Shown: positions 1 through 9,600 of the stretch, piece by piece
Layout of the letters: every line of letters begins with the position of its first letter
How positions within the stretch are numbered: position 1 is the first letter of the stretch
Origin: Pseudoalteromonas sp. H71
GTDB taxonomy: Bacteria; Pseudomonadota; Gammaproteobacteria; Enterobacterales; Alteromonadaceae
Length of the DNA stretch: 63,670 nucleotides
NCBI RefSeq assembly: GCF_001468485.1
Contig: NZ_LODI01000001.1
Span: 179,424-243,093, forward strand
Reading direction: 5' to 3'
The notes under the pieces: model-generated
The model's database searches: none
Told to the model about the DNA's origin: nothing
The model's input: only the letters and a program-made list of their open reading frames with translations
Program-made: the position numbers and the translations under genes

Positions 1-150
1 TGCGGTTGCCATACCATTAGCAAGTGGAGGCACGCCGCCGCCCGCTACGTAAAATTCGTTAGTTGAACCCGCACGGGCCCAAATTGCAATGCCGATATAA
101 AGCGCAAAGCTTAAACCGACGATTATAAATGTGAGTGTTTGAACATCCAT
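1..150 (-). CDS. Sodium:solute symporter (SSS/SLC5 family), N-terminal part only
   Basis: Only the first 50 codons are inside the window; the gene runs off the left edge. The start ATG reads on the minus strand from 150. The visible protein starts [20 protein letters not shown] and continues into [26 protein letters not shown], which is the typical first transmembrane helix and following loop of acetate/organic-acid sodium symporters. The DUF4212 gene lies directly upstream (stop at 161, 10 bases away), the usual arrangement for this symporter subfamily, so the two are probably one operon. The substrate cannot be told from this fragment; acetate or another short organic acid is likely by family. 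Confidence 0.85.
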   Translation of the reverse strand, partial: MDVQTLTFIIVGLSFALYIGIAIWARAGSTNEFYVAGGGVPPLANGMATA

Positions 151-160
151 TGCTTAGCTC

Positions 161-424
161 CTATTCGTCTACGCCGTATTTTTTATCTAACGTATTCATT
201 TTGAAAACGTACACAAAAATCAAAGCAACAAAGGTGTAAATCGCGCCTTGCTGGGAGAACCAGAAGCCAAGTTTAAACCCAAAAAAACGTACTTCATTAA
301 GTACATCAACCAGTAATATGCCAAAGCCAAATGAGACCACAAACCACACTGCGAGTAGTTTAAACAGTAGTGAAATGTTTTCTGCCCAATAAGCTTTTGC
401 TTGTTCTTCGTCTTTAAAAGCCAT
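161..424 (-). CDS. DUF4212 family small subunit of sodium/solute symporter
   Basis: An 87-residue protein with two hydrophobic helices (LLFKLLAVWFVVSFGFGILL and GAIYTFVALIFVYVFKM) and the typical start MAFKDEEQAKAYWAENISLL. DUF4212 proteins are coded just before VC_2705-type sodium/solute symporters and are thought to be their small subunit. I chose the ATG at 424 and not an upstream start because a good ribosome binding site (AAAGGGG on the minus strand, 431-437) lies before it and the family starts here. It is followed 10 bases later by the symporter, so translation of the two is probably linked. Confidence 0.88.
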   Translation of the reverse strand: MAFKDEEQAKAYWAENISLLFKLLAVWFVVSFGFGILLVDVLNEVRFFGFKLGFWFSQQGAIYTFVALIFVYVFKMNTLDKKYGVDE

Positions 425-837
425 TTTTATTTTCCCCTTTAAGCACCGCAGTATCGCGATGGGTGGTTTTTTATCTTCGCTAATCAATTTAGCAACGCAG
501 CTCACATATTGAATTGAGACCATAGTCGTAACAGCTAATTAACGTTTACGTAAACTGTATTTAACCTGCTTGATGAAAGCTGTTCTTTTTATTTAATATC
601 AGCATGTTACGCTCACAGCACCTGCTATGTTTGTTGCCTAGTTACCGAGCAACTCATAAATGCGACATTAGTCTAATACGCGGCCGACTTTATTTTTTAT
701 TGTTATTATTCAGTAAGATAAATTTAAGTTTTATTAAACAATATAAAATCAGCCCTCACACTTAAGCTCAGTTCTGGTATTGTGTAATGGCCTCTTGGGT
801 TGAGGGGCATTTAAAAATAATAAGGGTTAATAACAAC
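425..837. promoter_or_regulatory. Divergent intergenic region with a GTTTACGTAAAC palindrome
   Basis: About 410 bases separate the symporter operon (leftward) from the SLC5-domain kinase (rightward), so promoters for both must lie here. A perfect 12-base palindrome, GTTTACGTAAAC, sits at 544-555, roughly 120 bases before the DUF4212 start. It could be an operator for the transcription factor that controls the symporter operon, but no factor is identified and the site is only inferred from symmetry. No small gene is supported in this stretch. Confidence 0.4.
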
Positions 838-3800
838 ATGACTGCCGTTCTGATAATTGTTGCATTAGGGTATATAGGGGTACTGTTTTGGCTCGCTAAC
901 TGGGGTGATAAAACCACGCCTTTGGCAAAGCGTATTAGTCATCACCCTTTTGTGTATTCGTTTGCAATTGGTATTTACTGTACCTCTTGGACCTATTACG
1001 GCTCAGTAGGTACCGCGGCCACCAGCAGTTGGAGCTACTTACCTATTTTACTGGGGCCTGCCTTATTGTTTTTTTTCGGGCAAGGATTTTTGCGTAAATT
1101 AGTTTTGGTGAGTAAAAAACAAAACATTACCACCATTGCTGACTTCATTTCAGCGCGGTATGGCAAACGCCAAACCACCGCTATTATGGTTACTCTTATA
1201 GCCCTGCTGGCAACGATCCCCTACATTGCGTTACAACTTAAAGCGCTAAGCACTAGCTTTTTGCTATTGCAAAACAGCAATAAAATATCAGGCGATATGC
1301 TGGCACTTTCTGCCACACTCATCATGGCATTATTTGCAATATTTTTTGGCACCCGCAAAGTAGACGTAACCGAATATCGCTCTGGGTTAATGCTCGCTGT
1401 TGCATTCGAATCTTTAATCAAACTTTTTGCATTAATGGCTGTGGCAGGGCTAGCAATTTATACGTTGTTTAATCTACCCGAGGCTACATCGTCCCAGTTG
1501 ACTGAATCTGCTTGGTCGCACTGGAGCAACTTTAACTTTTTTAGTTTTAACTTTATTGGCCAATCGCTCATGGCAGCGGCGGCTATTATTTGTTTACCAC
1601 GCCAGTTTCATGTAACCGTGGTCGACAACCAAAATAAGCGCCATTTAAACACCGCTCGCTGGGCGTTTCCGCTTTATTTATTGCTAACCGCAGCAATGAT
1701 TTTACCTATAGCCACTGCCGCTATTCATCCAAGCATTGGTATTGGCTATTCGCCAGATAGCTTTGTACTGGCACTGCCATTAATTAACGACAACGCCTTT
1801 TTAACGACCTTTGTATTTATTGGTGGCTTATCGGCTGCAACGGCCATGATTGTGGTTGCAACACTGACCCTAAGTACCATGATCTCTAACGATGTTGTAC
1901 TGCCATTAATACTGCGCCGAAAGTTTAAGCGAAATTTAATTACCACCAGCTATAAGGCACAAATTTTATTAGTCAGGCGTTTTACCATTGCCGGTATTTT
2001 AATTTTGGCTTACTTTTATCAGCAATGGTTTGGCCATAGCAGCGCACTGGCCAGTATGGGCTTAGTTGCCTTTTCGTTGGTTACTCAATTATTGCCCTCA
2101 ATAGTGGGGGGGTTATATTGGCGAAAAGGCCATGCCTATGGCGTGTATGCAGGCCTTTTAGCCGGAATAACTTGCTGGGTGCTGTTTTTAATGCTCCCCA
2201 TTTTAGACGCCGGTAATACGTTAAATAGTGAACTACAACAAACATTAATAACCCGAGGAACACTAATAGCATTATTTGCAAATATTGGCTGCTACATTAG
2301 CTTTTCATTGGGAGCTGAAGAGCGTCTTATTGACAAAATTCAGGCCGCTGCATTTGTAAACCCAAAAGATCAGGCCATTTTATCGCGCCGCTTAAACAAA
2401 AATGTTAAAGCCACGGTTTACGACTTTAAAATATTACTGCAAACCTTTTTGGGCATACAACGCAGCCAACAGATTTTGGCACATTATGCACTTGCACATC
2501 ATTTAAACGACAACAACGCCCACCCAGAGCCCGAATTTATTGCCTATTGCGAGCGCGCGTTAACCGGTGTTTTAGGTGCGTCATCTGCACAAGCCCTTAT
2601 TCATACGGTATCGTCGGGAAAACGTATGGCATTTGAAGAGGTTGTTAACTTTTTTGATGAAACCACACAAGCGCTGCAATTTAACCAAAACCTATTATTT
2701 ACCTCTTTAGAAAACTTAAGCCATGGAATTTCGGTTGTTGATAAAAACTTAAAGCTCGTGGCATGGAATAAGCGCTACAGTGCCATGTTTAACTACCCTG
2801 AGGGTTTTTTAGAAGTTGGCCAACCTATAGAAGATATTATTAGGTATAACGCTAAACGCGGTGAATGTGGGCCTGGCGAAATAGAACGCCAAATAGAAAA
2901 ACGTGTGCAGCATTTAAAAAACGGCAGCTCTCATCACTTTATTCGTCATCGCCGTAATGGCCAAGTGTTTGAGATGATAGGTAATCCGCTACCTGATGGC
3001 GGGTTTGTAACGAGCTTTTCCGATATCACAACTCACATAAGCACGCAAAATGCGCTTGAAGAAATCAATATGGATCTAGAAAACCGTATTGAGGCCCGAA
3101 CCCAAGAAGTACAAACAATAAATAAAGACTTACAAGCGCAAATAGATAGCCGAGTACAAACGGAGGAAGCACTCACTTTAGCAAAAAAAGAGGCAGAACA
3201 AGCAAACGACAGTAAAACACGTTTTTTAGCACTCGCTAGCCACGATATTTTACAACCGCTTAATGCTGCACGTTTATACCTTGCTGCCATTGACGAAAAA
3301 CAGCTTGATGCCACTAATGCTAATAACTTTAACAAGCTTGGCGACAGCCTCGATTCAACTGTACATTTAATGTCAGCCTTGCTTGAAATAGCCAAACTAG
3401 AACAAGGCGCAATGACCCCCACACCGCGCCACTTTTACATTGAAGACATTTTAGCGCCGCTAAAAAGTGAGTACGCTATTTTATCAAGCGATAAAGGCCT
3501 TAAGCTCACCGTGCGATCTAAGGCGCAAGTTGTACATAGCGACATTACCTACCTTCGCCGAATTATCCAAAACTTAGTGTCTAATGCTGTTAAATATACA
3601 GATTCGGGCCGTGTAGTAGTTGCATGTAGAAACCGAAAACACAGCTTACGGATTGAAGTTTGGGATACAGGGCCTGGTATTAGCGACGTTGAACAAGCCA
3701 AAATATTTAATGATTTTTACCGTGTCGAGTCAGGCGATAACAAAGGTGTTGGGCTAGGCCTTGGGGTAGTAAAGCGTATGGCCGACCTGCTTAGCTTGCC

Positions 3801-4278
3801 GCTAAGCGTGCATTCTGTACCAAATAAAGGAAGCCGCTTTAGTATTGACGTACCTTACGGCGACGCCCAGTTTGTACAGCAAAAAAGTGCAGCGAGTAAC
3901 CTAATAGAAAACCGCACAGCAATAAATATTATTGCCGTTGACGACGATCCAGAAAACCTAGCAGCCATGGCAAGTTTACTTAAAAAGTGGCAAGCCAATT
4001 ATACCCTGTTCGATAATGTAGAAAGTGTAATGTCGCATGCTAAAGCACATAGCGCACCCGATGTTATTTTAATGGACTACCAGTTAGGCAATGAGTGCGA
4101 TGGCATCACTTTAATTAAAACGCTTAGAGAAATATGGCAAGGCGATATTCCGGCTATTTTAATTACCGCAGTGCGCGACACCGAGCTAAAACAAGAAACC
4201 AAAGCGGCTAATATTCATTACTTAAGTAAACCTATTAAACCAGGAAAGTTAAAAGCACTGCTTAATCACAGTACTTAA
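838..4278 (+). CDS. Hybrid sensor histidine kinase with SLC5 transporter domain (CrbS/CbrA-like)
   Basis: A protein of 1146 residues. Residues 1 to about 500 form a many-helix sodium/solute symporter-like domain (starts MTAVLIIVALGYIGVLFWLA). A linker of the kind often found between SLC5 and kinase modules follows, then a PAS-like region (LENLSHGISVVDKNLKLVAW), a coiled coil, a DHp domain with phospho-acceptor H802 (ALASHDILQP), an ATPase domain (NLVSNAVKYT, WDTGPGI, GLGLGVVKRM) and a C-terminal receiver domain with D1080 (VILMDYQLG) and LSKPI. Kinases of this type, such as CrbS in Vibrio and CbrA in Pseudomonas, control acetate or carbon/nitrogen use. Its position divergent from a symporter operon suggests it senses the same solute. 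I prefer the ATG at 838 (AAGGG upstream) to the in-frame ATG at 787. No response regulator gene is next to it. Confidence 0.88.
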   Translation: MTAVLIIVALGYIGVLFWLANWGDKTTPLAKRISHHPFVYSFAIGIYCTSWTYYGSVGTAATSSWSYLPILLGPALLFFFGQGFLRKLVLVSKKQNITTIADFISARYGKRQTTAIMVTLIALLATIPYIALQLKALSTSFLLLQNSNKISGDMLALSATLIMALFAIFFGTRKVDVTEYRSGLMLAVAFESLIKLFALMAVAGLAIYTLFNLPEATSSQLTESAWSHWSNFNFFSFNFIGQSLMAAAAIICLPRQFHVTVVDNQNKRHLNTARWAFPLYLLLTAAMILPIATAAIHPSIGIGYSPDSFVLALPLINDNAFLTTFVFIGGLSAATAMIVVATLTLSTMISNDVVLPLILRRKFKRNLITTSYKAQILLVRRFTIAGILILAYFYQQWFGHSSALASMGLVAFSLVTQLLPSIVGGLYWRKGHAYGVYAGLLAGITCWVLFLMLPILDAGNTLNSELQQTLITRGTLIALFANIGCYISFSLGAEERLIDKIQAAAFVNPKDQAILSRRLNKNVKATVYDFKILLQTFLGIQRSQQILAHYALAHHLNDNNAHPEPEFIAYCERALTGVLGASSAQALIHTVSSGKRMAFEEVVNFFDETTQALQFNQNLLFTSLENLSHGISVVDKNLKLVAWNKRYSAMFNYPEGFLEVGQPIEDIIRYNAKRGECGPGEIERQIEKRVQHLKNGSSHHFIRHRRNGQVFEMIGNPLPDGGFVTSFSDITTHISTQNALEEINMDLENRIEARTQEVQTINKDLQAQIDSRVQTEEALTLAKKEAEQANDSKTRFLALASHDILQPLNAARLYLAAIDEKQLDATNANNFNKLGDSLDSTVHLMSALLEIAKLEQGAMTPTPRHFYIEDILAPLKSEYAILSSDKGLKLTVRSKAQVVHSDITYLRRIIQNLVSNAVKYTDSGRVVVACRNRKHSLRIEVWDTGPGISDVEQAKIFNDFYRVESGDNKGVGLGLGVVKRMADLLSLPLSVHSVPNKGSRFSIDVPYGDAQFVQQKSAASNLIENRTAINIIAVDDDPENLAAMASLLKKWQANYTLFDNVESVMSHAKAHSAPDVILMDYQLGNECDGITLIKTLREIWQGDIPAILITAVRDTELKQETKAANIHYLSKPIKPGKLKALLNHST

Positions 4279-4304
4279 TTTTGTTAGTTACTCAGAGCTG
4301 AGTA

Positions 4305-4340
4305 AGCAAAGCCCAGTATATTTACTGGGCTTTGCTTTAT
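4305..4340. terminator. Hairpin terminator, probably bidirectional
   Basis: A perfect 14-base stem (AGCAAAGCCCAGTA at 4305-4318 and its complement at 4323-4336) with a TATT loop lies between two convergent genes. It would end the kinase gene, and the DUF2339 gene from the other side. The T tract is short. Confidence 0.7.
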
Positions 4341-4352
4341 AAAATATCAATA

Positions 4353-6995
4353 TTATATAACTTTTGAGCGGCTTCTAAGCTTTTGAAATAACCAACTCAA
4401 CCCCACTAAAGAGAGCCCTAAACCAATAAACGAAAACGCTTTTAACAGCCCAGTTAAATTAGCCATATCAATTAAAAACACTTTTACAATTACCGCTGCA
4501 AGTAACCCTAAGCCTATTTTTTGAATGAGTAACTGGTTTTTAAGGTGCCCTAATATAACCGTACCGGCGCCTAGTATTAGCCAAATAATAGAGTAGCTAT
4601 ACAGCTCTTCATTAGTGGCCCCTTTTGATAGATAAATATAAGGCCCTTGCCAGTATTGGCGAATAAAACTATTAATAGCAATTAAGCCAAGTAAACCTGC
4701 CACACCCAGTACAAACGGCGCTACCTTAGCGTTTATAGATTTTATAAGTGAATATAACCACACCGTTAAGCCTGCAGGTACTAACCAAAGCAAAAACAGC
4801 CAATTTAGTACAGGGAGTTCACCAATATTGATAGAGGTTAATAACGGGTTATCGTCGAGTAGTGTTTTAACTGAAATAAAACCCGCCCCGCCTGCTAATA
4901 CACACCCTGCAATTTGATACAGTTTTGCTAAGCTCCCCGCAACACGTGCGCGATGCAAATAAACACAGCCCAGCGCAAGCCAATTACACGTAAGTAATAC
5001 TTGCTCATAAAAACTAAGCGAGTCAAATTGTGGGTAATGCCCTACTAGCTGGTAACTGGTTTCGGTAGTAATAAATAACGCAAAACAATGAAGAGCGGCC
5101 CCTTCTAACCACACTTTTAATTGTGATGTTTTATAGCATTTAGCGGCGGCAAAAAATAATGCGGTACACAGCGGATATACAATAATGCTCCAGTGCAAGC
5201 CAAATAATGTAAGCGCTTCGTAACTTGGTGTCCATGGCGTGAGCGTTAAACGCAGTAATAATGCAGCCACTAACGCCTTAATTGGCCAATGCGGCATAGG
5301 CACATTAAAACGTTTTATAAGCACACTAATTAACAGTACTTGAATTGCTAATGCAATGGTTAAACCGCTGTCGCTTAATAGCATGGTGATAGCTAAGGTA
5401 ATATTAGCATTTGCCCCTACCCAATAAGTAAAGCGCTGAAATAGCGTTGTATTATGCTGCGCACACTTAATTAAAATAGCCGCTACAACAAATAATACAA
5501 AAGCCCAAAAAGGGTAAGCAGTACTTAATGCGCTATTTGGAATGAGTACATACAAGGTACTTATCATTACAAAAACGCTAAACGCCGCACTAATATGAAA
5601 GGCTAATCGTTTTATCTGTTTTTTACCAAAATAAAGCCCGTAGGCCATAAAACCAAAACCAAGCAATAACCCTAGGCCGTATTCGCTTTTAAATATAAAT
5701 AATCCATCATCAAAAAAAGCAGATAAAGAACTTATTTGCTCTGCACTTATAACCATTAGCGTAGCAATAACAAGAGATAGCCCTTGCCATAAATCCCAGC
5801 GACTATTTTTGAGTACTAAAAATAACAACAACCCAATGCTTAAAACACCAATGGTTTGCCATTCTAAATTGTAGTAGCTTATACACATGGTAAAAATTAA
5901 CGGGACTATAAAAGCCAATAATAAGAGGTGATCGGGTAATACTTTTAAAAGGCGTTTTAAAGAGTGCGGACGATGTTCAATGTTTCTTAATTTAAAGCCC
6001 AAACGCGGTATGACAATGAGCCCTATAATACTGAGTAACGCAAAAGTACCAAACAGCCATGGTGTGTCGCTTTTTATCTGCATAATAATAAAACCGACTA
6101 AATACCAACCAATGTGCCCTGCCCATAATAAGTACCAAAGCCAAGCTCGCTGCACTTTTTGAGCAACCAACGAGGCAGACAAACTAACAAAGCCCACATA
6201 CATAAATAACGCAAATACATTATTACTGCCGGTATTAACCCAAATAGGCACGCTGTAAGCACCAATAATTCCGAGCACTGCCAGCAATGGGCCAAGTGTT
6301 AGTGCCATCACACTCGCACTTATGGCAATAATAGCTAACAAAATAAACGCGGTTGTTGGGCTAAGCATTTGATAGCTACTGTAAGCTAAAAGCGTTAACG
6401 CAAAGCAGGTAATAAAACCACCACTGGCAAGTGCTGCAGGTATGTAATTGTTAAAGCCTTCAAAAACAATACGTTTATAATGTAAGTAACCTGCAACACT
6501 AATTAAGCCAAGACCAAATAAGCCACCTAAACTAAGCCTCATTACGGGTGATAAAAGCCCTGCCTCTAAACTGTACTTAGCTAAAAATATGCCACCAAAG
6601 GCAAGTGCTATTGCACCTATCCACGTCATCCAGTTCTGCTCAAAGCCAGTGCGTAATGTTTCAAACAATGTGGTAATAAATGAAGGCGTGGCTGGTTTAG
6701 TTTTTTTAGGCGCTGCAGGCTTTTGTTTTGCTGTGCCAATGGGTGCGCTTTGCACGGCTAAAGTTGGCTCGGTATTTATAGTAGTGGCTTGAAGTTTAGA
6801 ATCAGGGGCTTTTACTTCACTCTGTACATTATTAAATGACGCTGCTTTAGAGGCTTGTAATTTAGTTACTTTAGCCCTCAATACTGCAATTTCTTGCTTT
6901 AATCCGTTTACTTGTATTAATGCAATTAATCCACACAAAGCACCGGTTGCAATAATCAGCATGACTATCACTATTAACCCAATAAAATCATCCAT
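4353..6995 (-). CDS. DUF2339 domain-containing polytopic membrane protein
   Basis: An 880-residue protein. After an N-terminal helix (residues 4-28) come a short coiled coil (EIAVLRAKVTKLQ) and a Pro/Lys/Thr-rich linker to about residue 105. The rest is a long series of transmembrane helices, starting with the family-typical FEQNWMTWIGAIALAFGGIF. DUF2339 proteins are large inner-membrane proteins of unknown function. The ATG is preceded by AAGAGTG. The gene stands alone between two terminators. Confidence 0.87.
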   Translation of the reverse strand: MDDFIGLIVIVMLIIATGALCGLIALIQVNGLKQEIAVLRAKVTKLQASKAASFNNVQSEVKAPDSKLQATTINTEPTLAVQSAPIGTAKQKPAAPKKTKPATPSFITTLFETLRTGFEQNWMTWIGAIALAFGGIFLAKYSLEAGLLSPVMRLSLGGLFGLGLISVAGYLHYKRIVFEGFNNYIPAALASGGFITCFALTLLAYSSYQMLSPTTAFILLAIIAISASVMALTLGPLLAVLGIIGAYSVPIWVNTGSNNVFALFMYVGFVSLSASLVAQKVQRAWLWYLLWAGHIGWYLVGFIIMQIKSDTPWLFGTFALLSIIGLIVIPRLGFKLRNIEHRPHSLKRLLKVLPDHLLLLAFIVPLIFTMCISYYNLEWQTIGVLSIGLLLFLVLKNSRWDLWQGLSLVIATLMVISAEQISSLSAFFDDGLFIFKSEYGLGLLLGFGFMAYGLYFGKKQIKRLAFHISAAFSVFVMISTLYVLIPNSALSTAYPFWAFVLFVVAAILIKCAQHNTTLFQRFTYWVGANANITLAITMLLSDSGLTIALAIQVLLISVLIKRFNVPMPHWPIKALVAALLLRLTLTPWTPSYEALTLFGLHWSIIVYPLCTALFFAAAKCYKTSQLKVWLEGAALHCFALFITTETSYQLVGHYPQFDSLSFYEQVLLTCNWLALGCVYLHRARVAGSLAKLYQIAGCVLAGGAGFISVKTLLDDNPLLTSINIGELPVLNWLFLLWLVPAGLTVWLYSLIKSINAKVAPFVLGVAGLLGLIAINSFIRQYWQGPYIYLSKGATNEELYSYSIIWLILGAGTVILGHLKNQLLIQKIGLGLLAAVIVKVFLIDMANLTGLLKAFSFIGLGLSLVGLSWLFQKLRSRSKVI

Positions 6996-7066
6996 GGCAC
7001 ACTCTTATTATTTTTTATGCTCTGAGTGTACATAATTATTACTAAGCCGTTAAATTTTGTTCAATA

Positions 7067-7099
7067 AAAAGCCTAAATACACTCTGTATTTAGGCTTTT
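7067..7099 (-). terminator. Rho-independent terminator after the DUF4397 gene
   Basis: Stem AAAAGCCTAAATAC (7067-7080) pairs with GTATTTAGGCTTTT (7086-7099) around the loop ACTCT. Read on the minus strand it ends in TTTTT, right after the lipoprotein stop codon. Confidence 0.85.
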
Positions 7100-7112
7100 A
7101 ACTCTCATTTTA

Positions 7113-8474
7113 TTATTCAACACTGTTTGTAATTGTGCGATCTAAAGACATTTTATAACCCGATGCCGTGGTTTCATCATGCTCTAAAATGAGTATGTAA
7201 TTTCCCTCTTGGGTAAAGTCCATATCGCTTTGTTGAATGAGTACAATTTGCTGGCCGTTATCCTCAAAAACAGCATACACCGTATAAATTTCGTTATCGA
7301 CTACTTGCTCTTCTTGATCGTAGCGGTCTAAGCCATCAACTACATTACTGGTGTCCTCAACAGTTTCACCGTTAAGGGTAAAGTACACATCAATATCAGT
7401 TACCGACTGTCCTGCGTAACTTTCAATAAGGTTAATAACCGACACCGTATGACTATAACTGCTTGGTGTTAAATGCTCTTCAACACTCATCATCCGCAAG
7501 CCATTATCTGCATCGTTGTAAAAAATACCCACCGCGCTTTGCTCACGTTCAAGGGTCATTAAAAAGTTATCGGCCAGCTTGATACCTTGCTCATCAAACA
7601 TCGCCACGCTATAACTGTTTGGTAATAGCTCAACGTAGTCGGTATAGTTGTCACTTGAAACTGAATTAGTTGGGGTTGCTGTAGTGCCACGCGTTACACT
7701 AAAACTAACTGGTGAGTAGTCATCAATAGTATTAATAAAACGCAGTTGACCTAATGCAGATTGATGCTTAAGTTCAGTAACGTAGTTATTGTCGGTTACT
7801 ACATCAAGCGTGATACCACTTAACTCGGTGGCATAACTTGGGCGAATAATGGCTACGTAGCTTGCCTCATCATACAAATAAACTGACGATGACTCGTAAA
7901 CCACATCGCTACTGCCCGCAGGGGTAATAAAAATAGTGTAATAACCTTCATCTACACTTTGTAAATCTAATTCATTTAAGTACTGCGCAGATGCAAACAA
8001 TGTTGCGCTTTCAAATACGCCATCGTCTGTTGCCAGATAAATATCGTAGCTGGTGTCCTCACCCGTGATGTTAAAAAAGCCAAGGTTAAACTCGCCGGCG
8101 TCACTACTAATAGGCACGCTTAATTCAGTAAAAGTGGGTTCTGCAAAATCGCCACTCATAACAACCAATTGCGTTTTATCATCTTTAATTGAAATTTCTT
8201 GATCGCTAATAGCGATGTAGCTATCGTTAGCGTCTAAATATTCAAAGCTAACATCAAATGTGCCAGTACTGTAATTATGGCGCGTGGTTACGTCGGCAAA
8301 GTCGGCACCTGAACGTTCTGTTTCTTCAACAAATAAGCGCGTATAAGGGCTGTTGTACGAGCCATTATACATTTGAATATAGCCTGTAGAGCTTGCGCTA
8401 TCATCAGAGCCACAGCCAGATAAAACACCAAGTAAGCTAAGAGGTAAAACCACTTTTAAAAGAGAGTTGGTCAT
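7113..8474 (-). CDS. DUF4397 domain-containing lipoprotein
   Basis: A 453-residue predicted lipoprotein. The signal peptide ends in a lipobox, LSGC, followed by GSDDSASS, so Asp is not at +2 and outer-membrane sorting is plausible. The remainder is beta-rich and acidic and carries DUF4397-like repeats, beginning GYIQMYNGSYNSPYTRLFVE, with a second similar stretch near LRFINTIDDYSP. DUF4397 domains occur in secreted proteins of marine bacteria and their role is unknown. I use the ATG at 8474, nine bases after AAGGA; a TTG one codon upstream is also in frame. It is followed by a strong terminator and stands alone. Confidence 0.82.
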   Translation of the reverse strand: MTNSLLKVVLPLSLLGVLSGCGSDDSASSTGYIQMYNGSYNSPYTRLFVEETERSGADFADVTTRHNYSTGTFDVSFEYLDANDSYIAISDQEISIKDDKTQLVVMSGDFAEPTFTELSVPISSDAGEFNLGFFNITGEDTSYDIYLATDDGVFESATLFASAQYLNELDLQSVDEGYYTIFITPAGSSDVVYESSSVYLYDEASYVAIIRPSYATELSGITLDVVTDNNYVTELKHQSALGQLRFINTIDDYSPVSFSVTRGTTATPTNSVSSDNYTDYVELLPNSYSVAMFDEQGIKLADNFLMTLEREQSAVGIFYNDADNGLRMMSVEEHLTPSSYSHTVSVINLIESYAGQSVTDIDVYFTLNGETVEDTSNVVDGLDRYDQEEQVVDNEIYTVYAVFEDNGQQIVLIQQSDMDFTQEGNYILILEHDETTASGYKMSLDRTITNSVE

Positions 8475-8621
8475 CAAGGGGATTCCTTATTATTAATATC
8501 CCCTCTACGACCTTTGCATTTTAATTTAATTTCATGCTTTACAAAGTATTACCTAAGCTGACATTTACTTACGAAAACGTAAAAAAGTGTAGCAAATGTG
8601 CAAACAATAAGGACCCGCTAT

Positions 8622-9533
8622 TTACGGCTTCGCTGCGATTTCAAATTGATTCCGGCCATTGTTTTTAGCTTTGTATAAAGCTTGGTCTGCGCGCTTCATT
8701 ACGCTATCAAATGATTCATTTTTGAAGCGTTTAGCTACCCCAACACTTGCACTAGTATAAAGCTTATCGGTAACCTCAATAGTGCGAGCACTCGCCAATA
8801 CCGTCTCAGCAAACGCCTGCATTTGCTCCAGAGTGCAATTTGGTAAGTAGCCTGCAAACTCCTCACCTCCAATACGCGCAAAAATATTGCCATCTTCAAA
8901 CAGAGCGTCTACTTTGCTAGCAAAAGCTTTAAGCACCTTGTCGCCCTTGCTATGACCATAGGTATCGTTAATAGATTTAAAGTGATCAATATCGATGATG
9001 ATTACCGCGTAAGATTCATCGGTTTCGTTTTCAACGTATTCGTAAAAACATCGCCGATTGTAAACTTGGGTGAGATCATCAATTATAAACTCTTGGGCTA
9101 GCCTATTGTGCATTTTTTGCATAAACAACATGGTTTTAAATAAGCCATAAGCCGTAATAACGACCCCTACAGAAATGCATAAATTTTTTATATACAAGGT
9201 AACCCACGCAGGCTGAACAACAAGTTCATCAAGCACATCGACCGTCATTCCCACTATCCATAACATTAAACCAATGGTGACATACTGGTAGGCTTTTTTA
9301 GCTAATTTGGAACACTGCACAACCCAAAAAACAGTCATTATGACAATAAGATTGATGAGTTCACTGGCAAAGGCAGGGATGCTTTTTTTTGCACCTAACA
9401 GAGGAAAATAAGTGAAGTTATAAATGGTGAATACCACTATAAATACTAGCAGCGCAAACATAAGCAATTTATTTAACCGCGTTATACGAGTAAAGCGGGT
9501 CAACTTAAGGCTGACAGTTTCAACATTCATCAT
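8622..9533 (-). CDS. Membrane-bound diguanylate cyclase (GGDEF domain)
   Basis: A 303-residue protein with several transmembrane helices in residues 20-140 and a C-terminal GGDEF domain from about 147 (DDLTQVYNRRCFYEY) to the end. The active-site loop reads ARIGGEEFAGYL, an intact GGEEF signature, so it is predicted to make cyclic di-GMP. The usual inhibitory RxxD site just before GGEEF is not present (EDGN at that position), so product inhibition by that route seems to be missing. The N-terminal membrane part is not a known sensor domain to me. ATG is followed by a second ATG; either may be used. It stands alone. Confidence 0.9.
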   Translation of the reverse strand: MMNVETVSLKLTRFTRITRLNKLLMFALLVFIVVFTIYNFTYFPLLGAKKSIPAFASELINLIVIMTVFWVVQCSKLAKKAYQYVTIGLMLWIVGMTVDVLDELVVQPAWVTLYIKNLCISVGVVITAYGLFKTMLFMQKMHNRLAQEFIIDDLTQVYNRRCFYEYVENETDESYAVIIIDIDHFKSINDTYGHSKGDKVLKAFASKVDALFEDGNIFARIGGEEFAGYLPNCTLEQMQAFAETVLASARTIEVTDKLYTSASVGVAKRFKNESFDSVMKRADQALYKAKNNGRNQFEIAAKP

Positions 9534-9600
9534 ATAAATAGATTACACTTGAGTTTATAAATCATCTTTAAGAACTATAACACACCTTACAAATTTAGCC

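Noticed and set aside
3033..3422. Long minus-strand open frames inside genes, for example in the hybrid kinase
   Set aside because: They lie opposite well-supported coding sequence, are rich in Ser, Cys and Ala typical of antisense frames, and show no domains.
8569..8582. TTACGAAAACGTAA inverted repeat before the DUF4397 gene
   Set aside because: Only five bases per arm and AT-rich; it could occur by chance.
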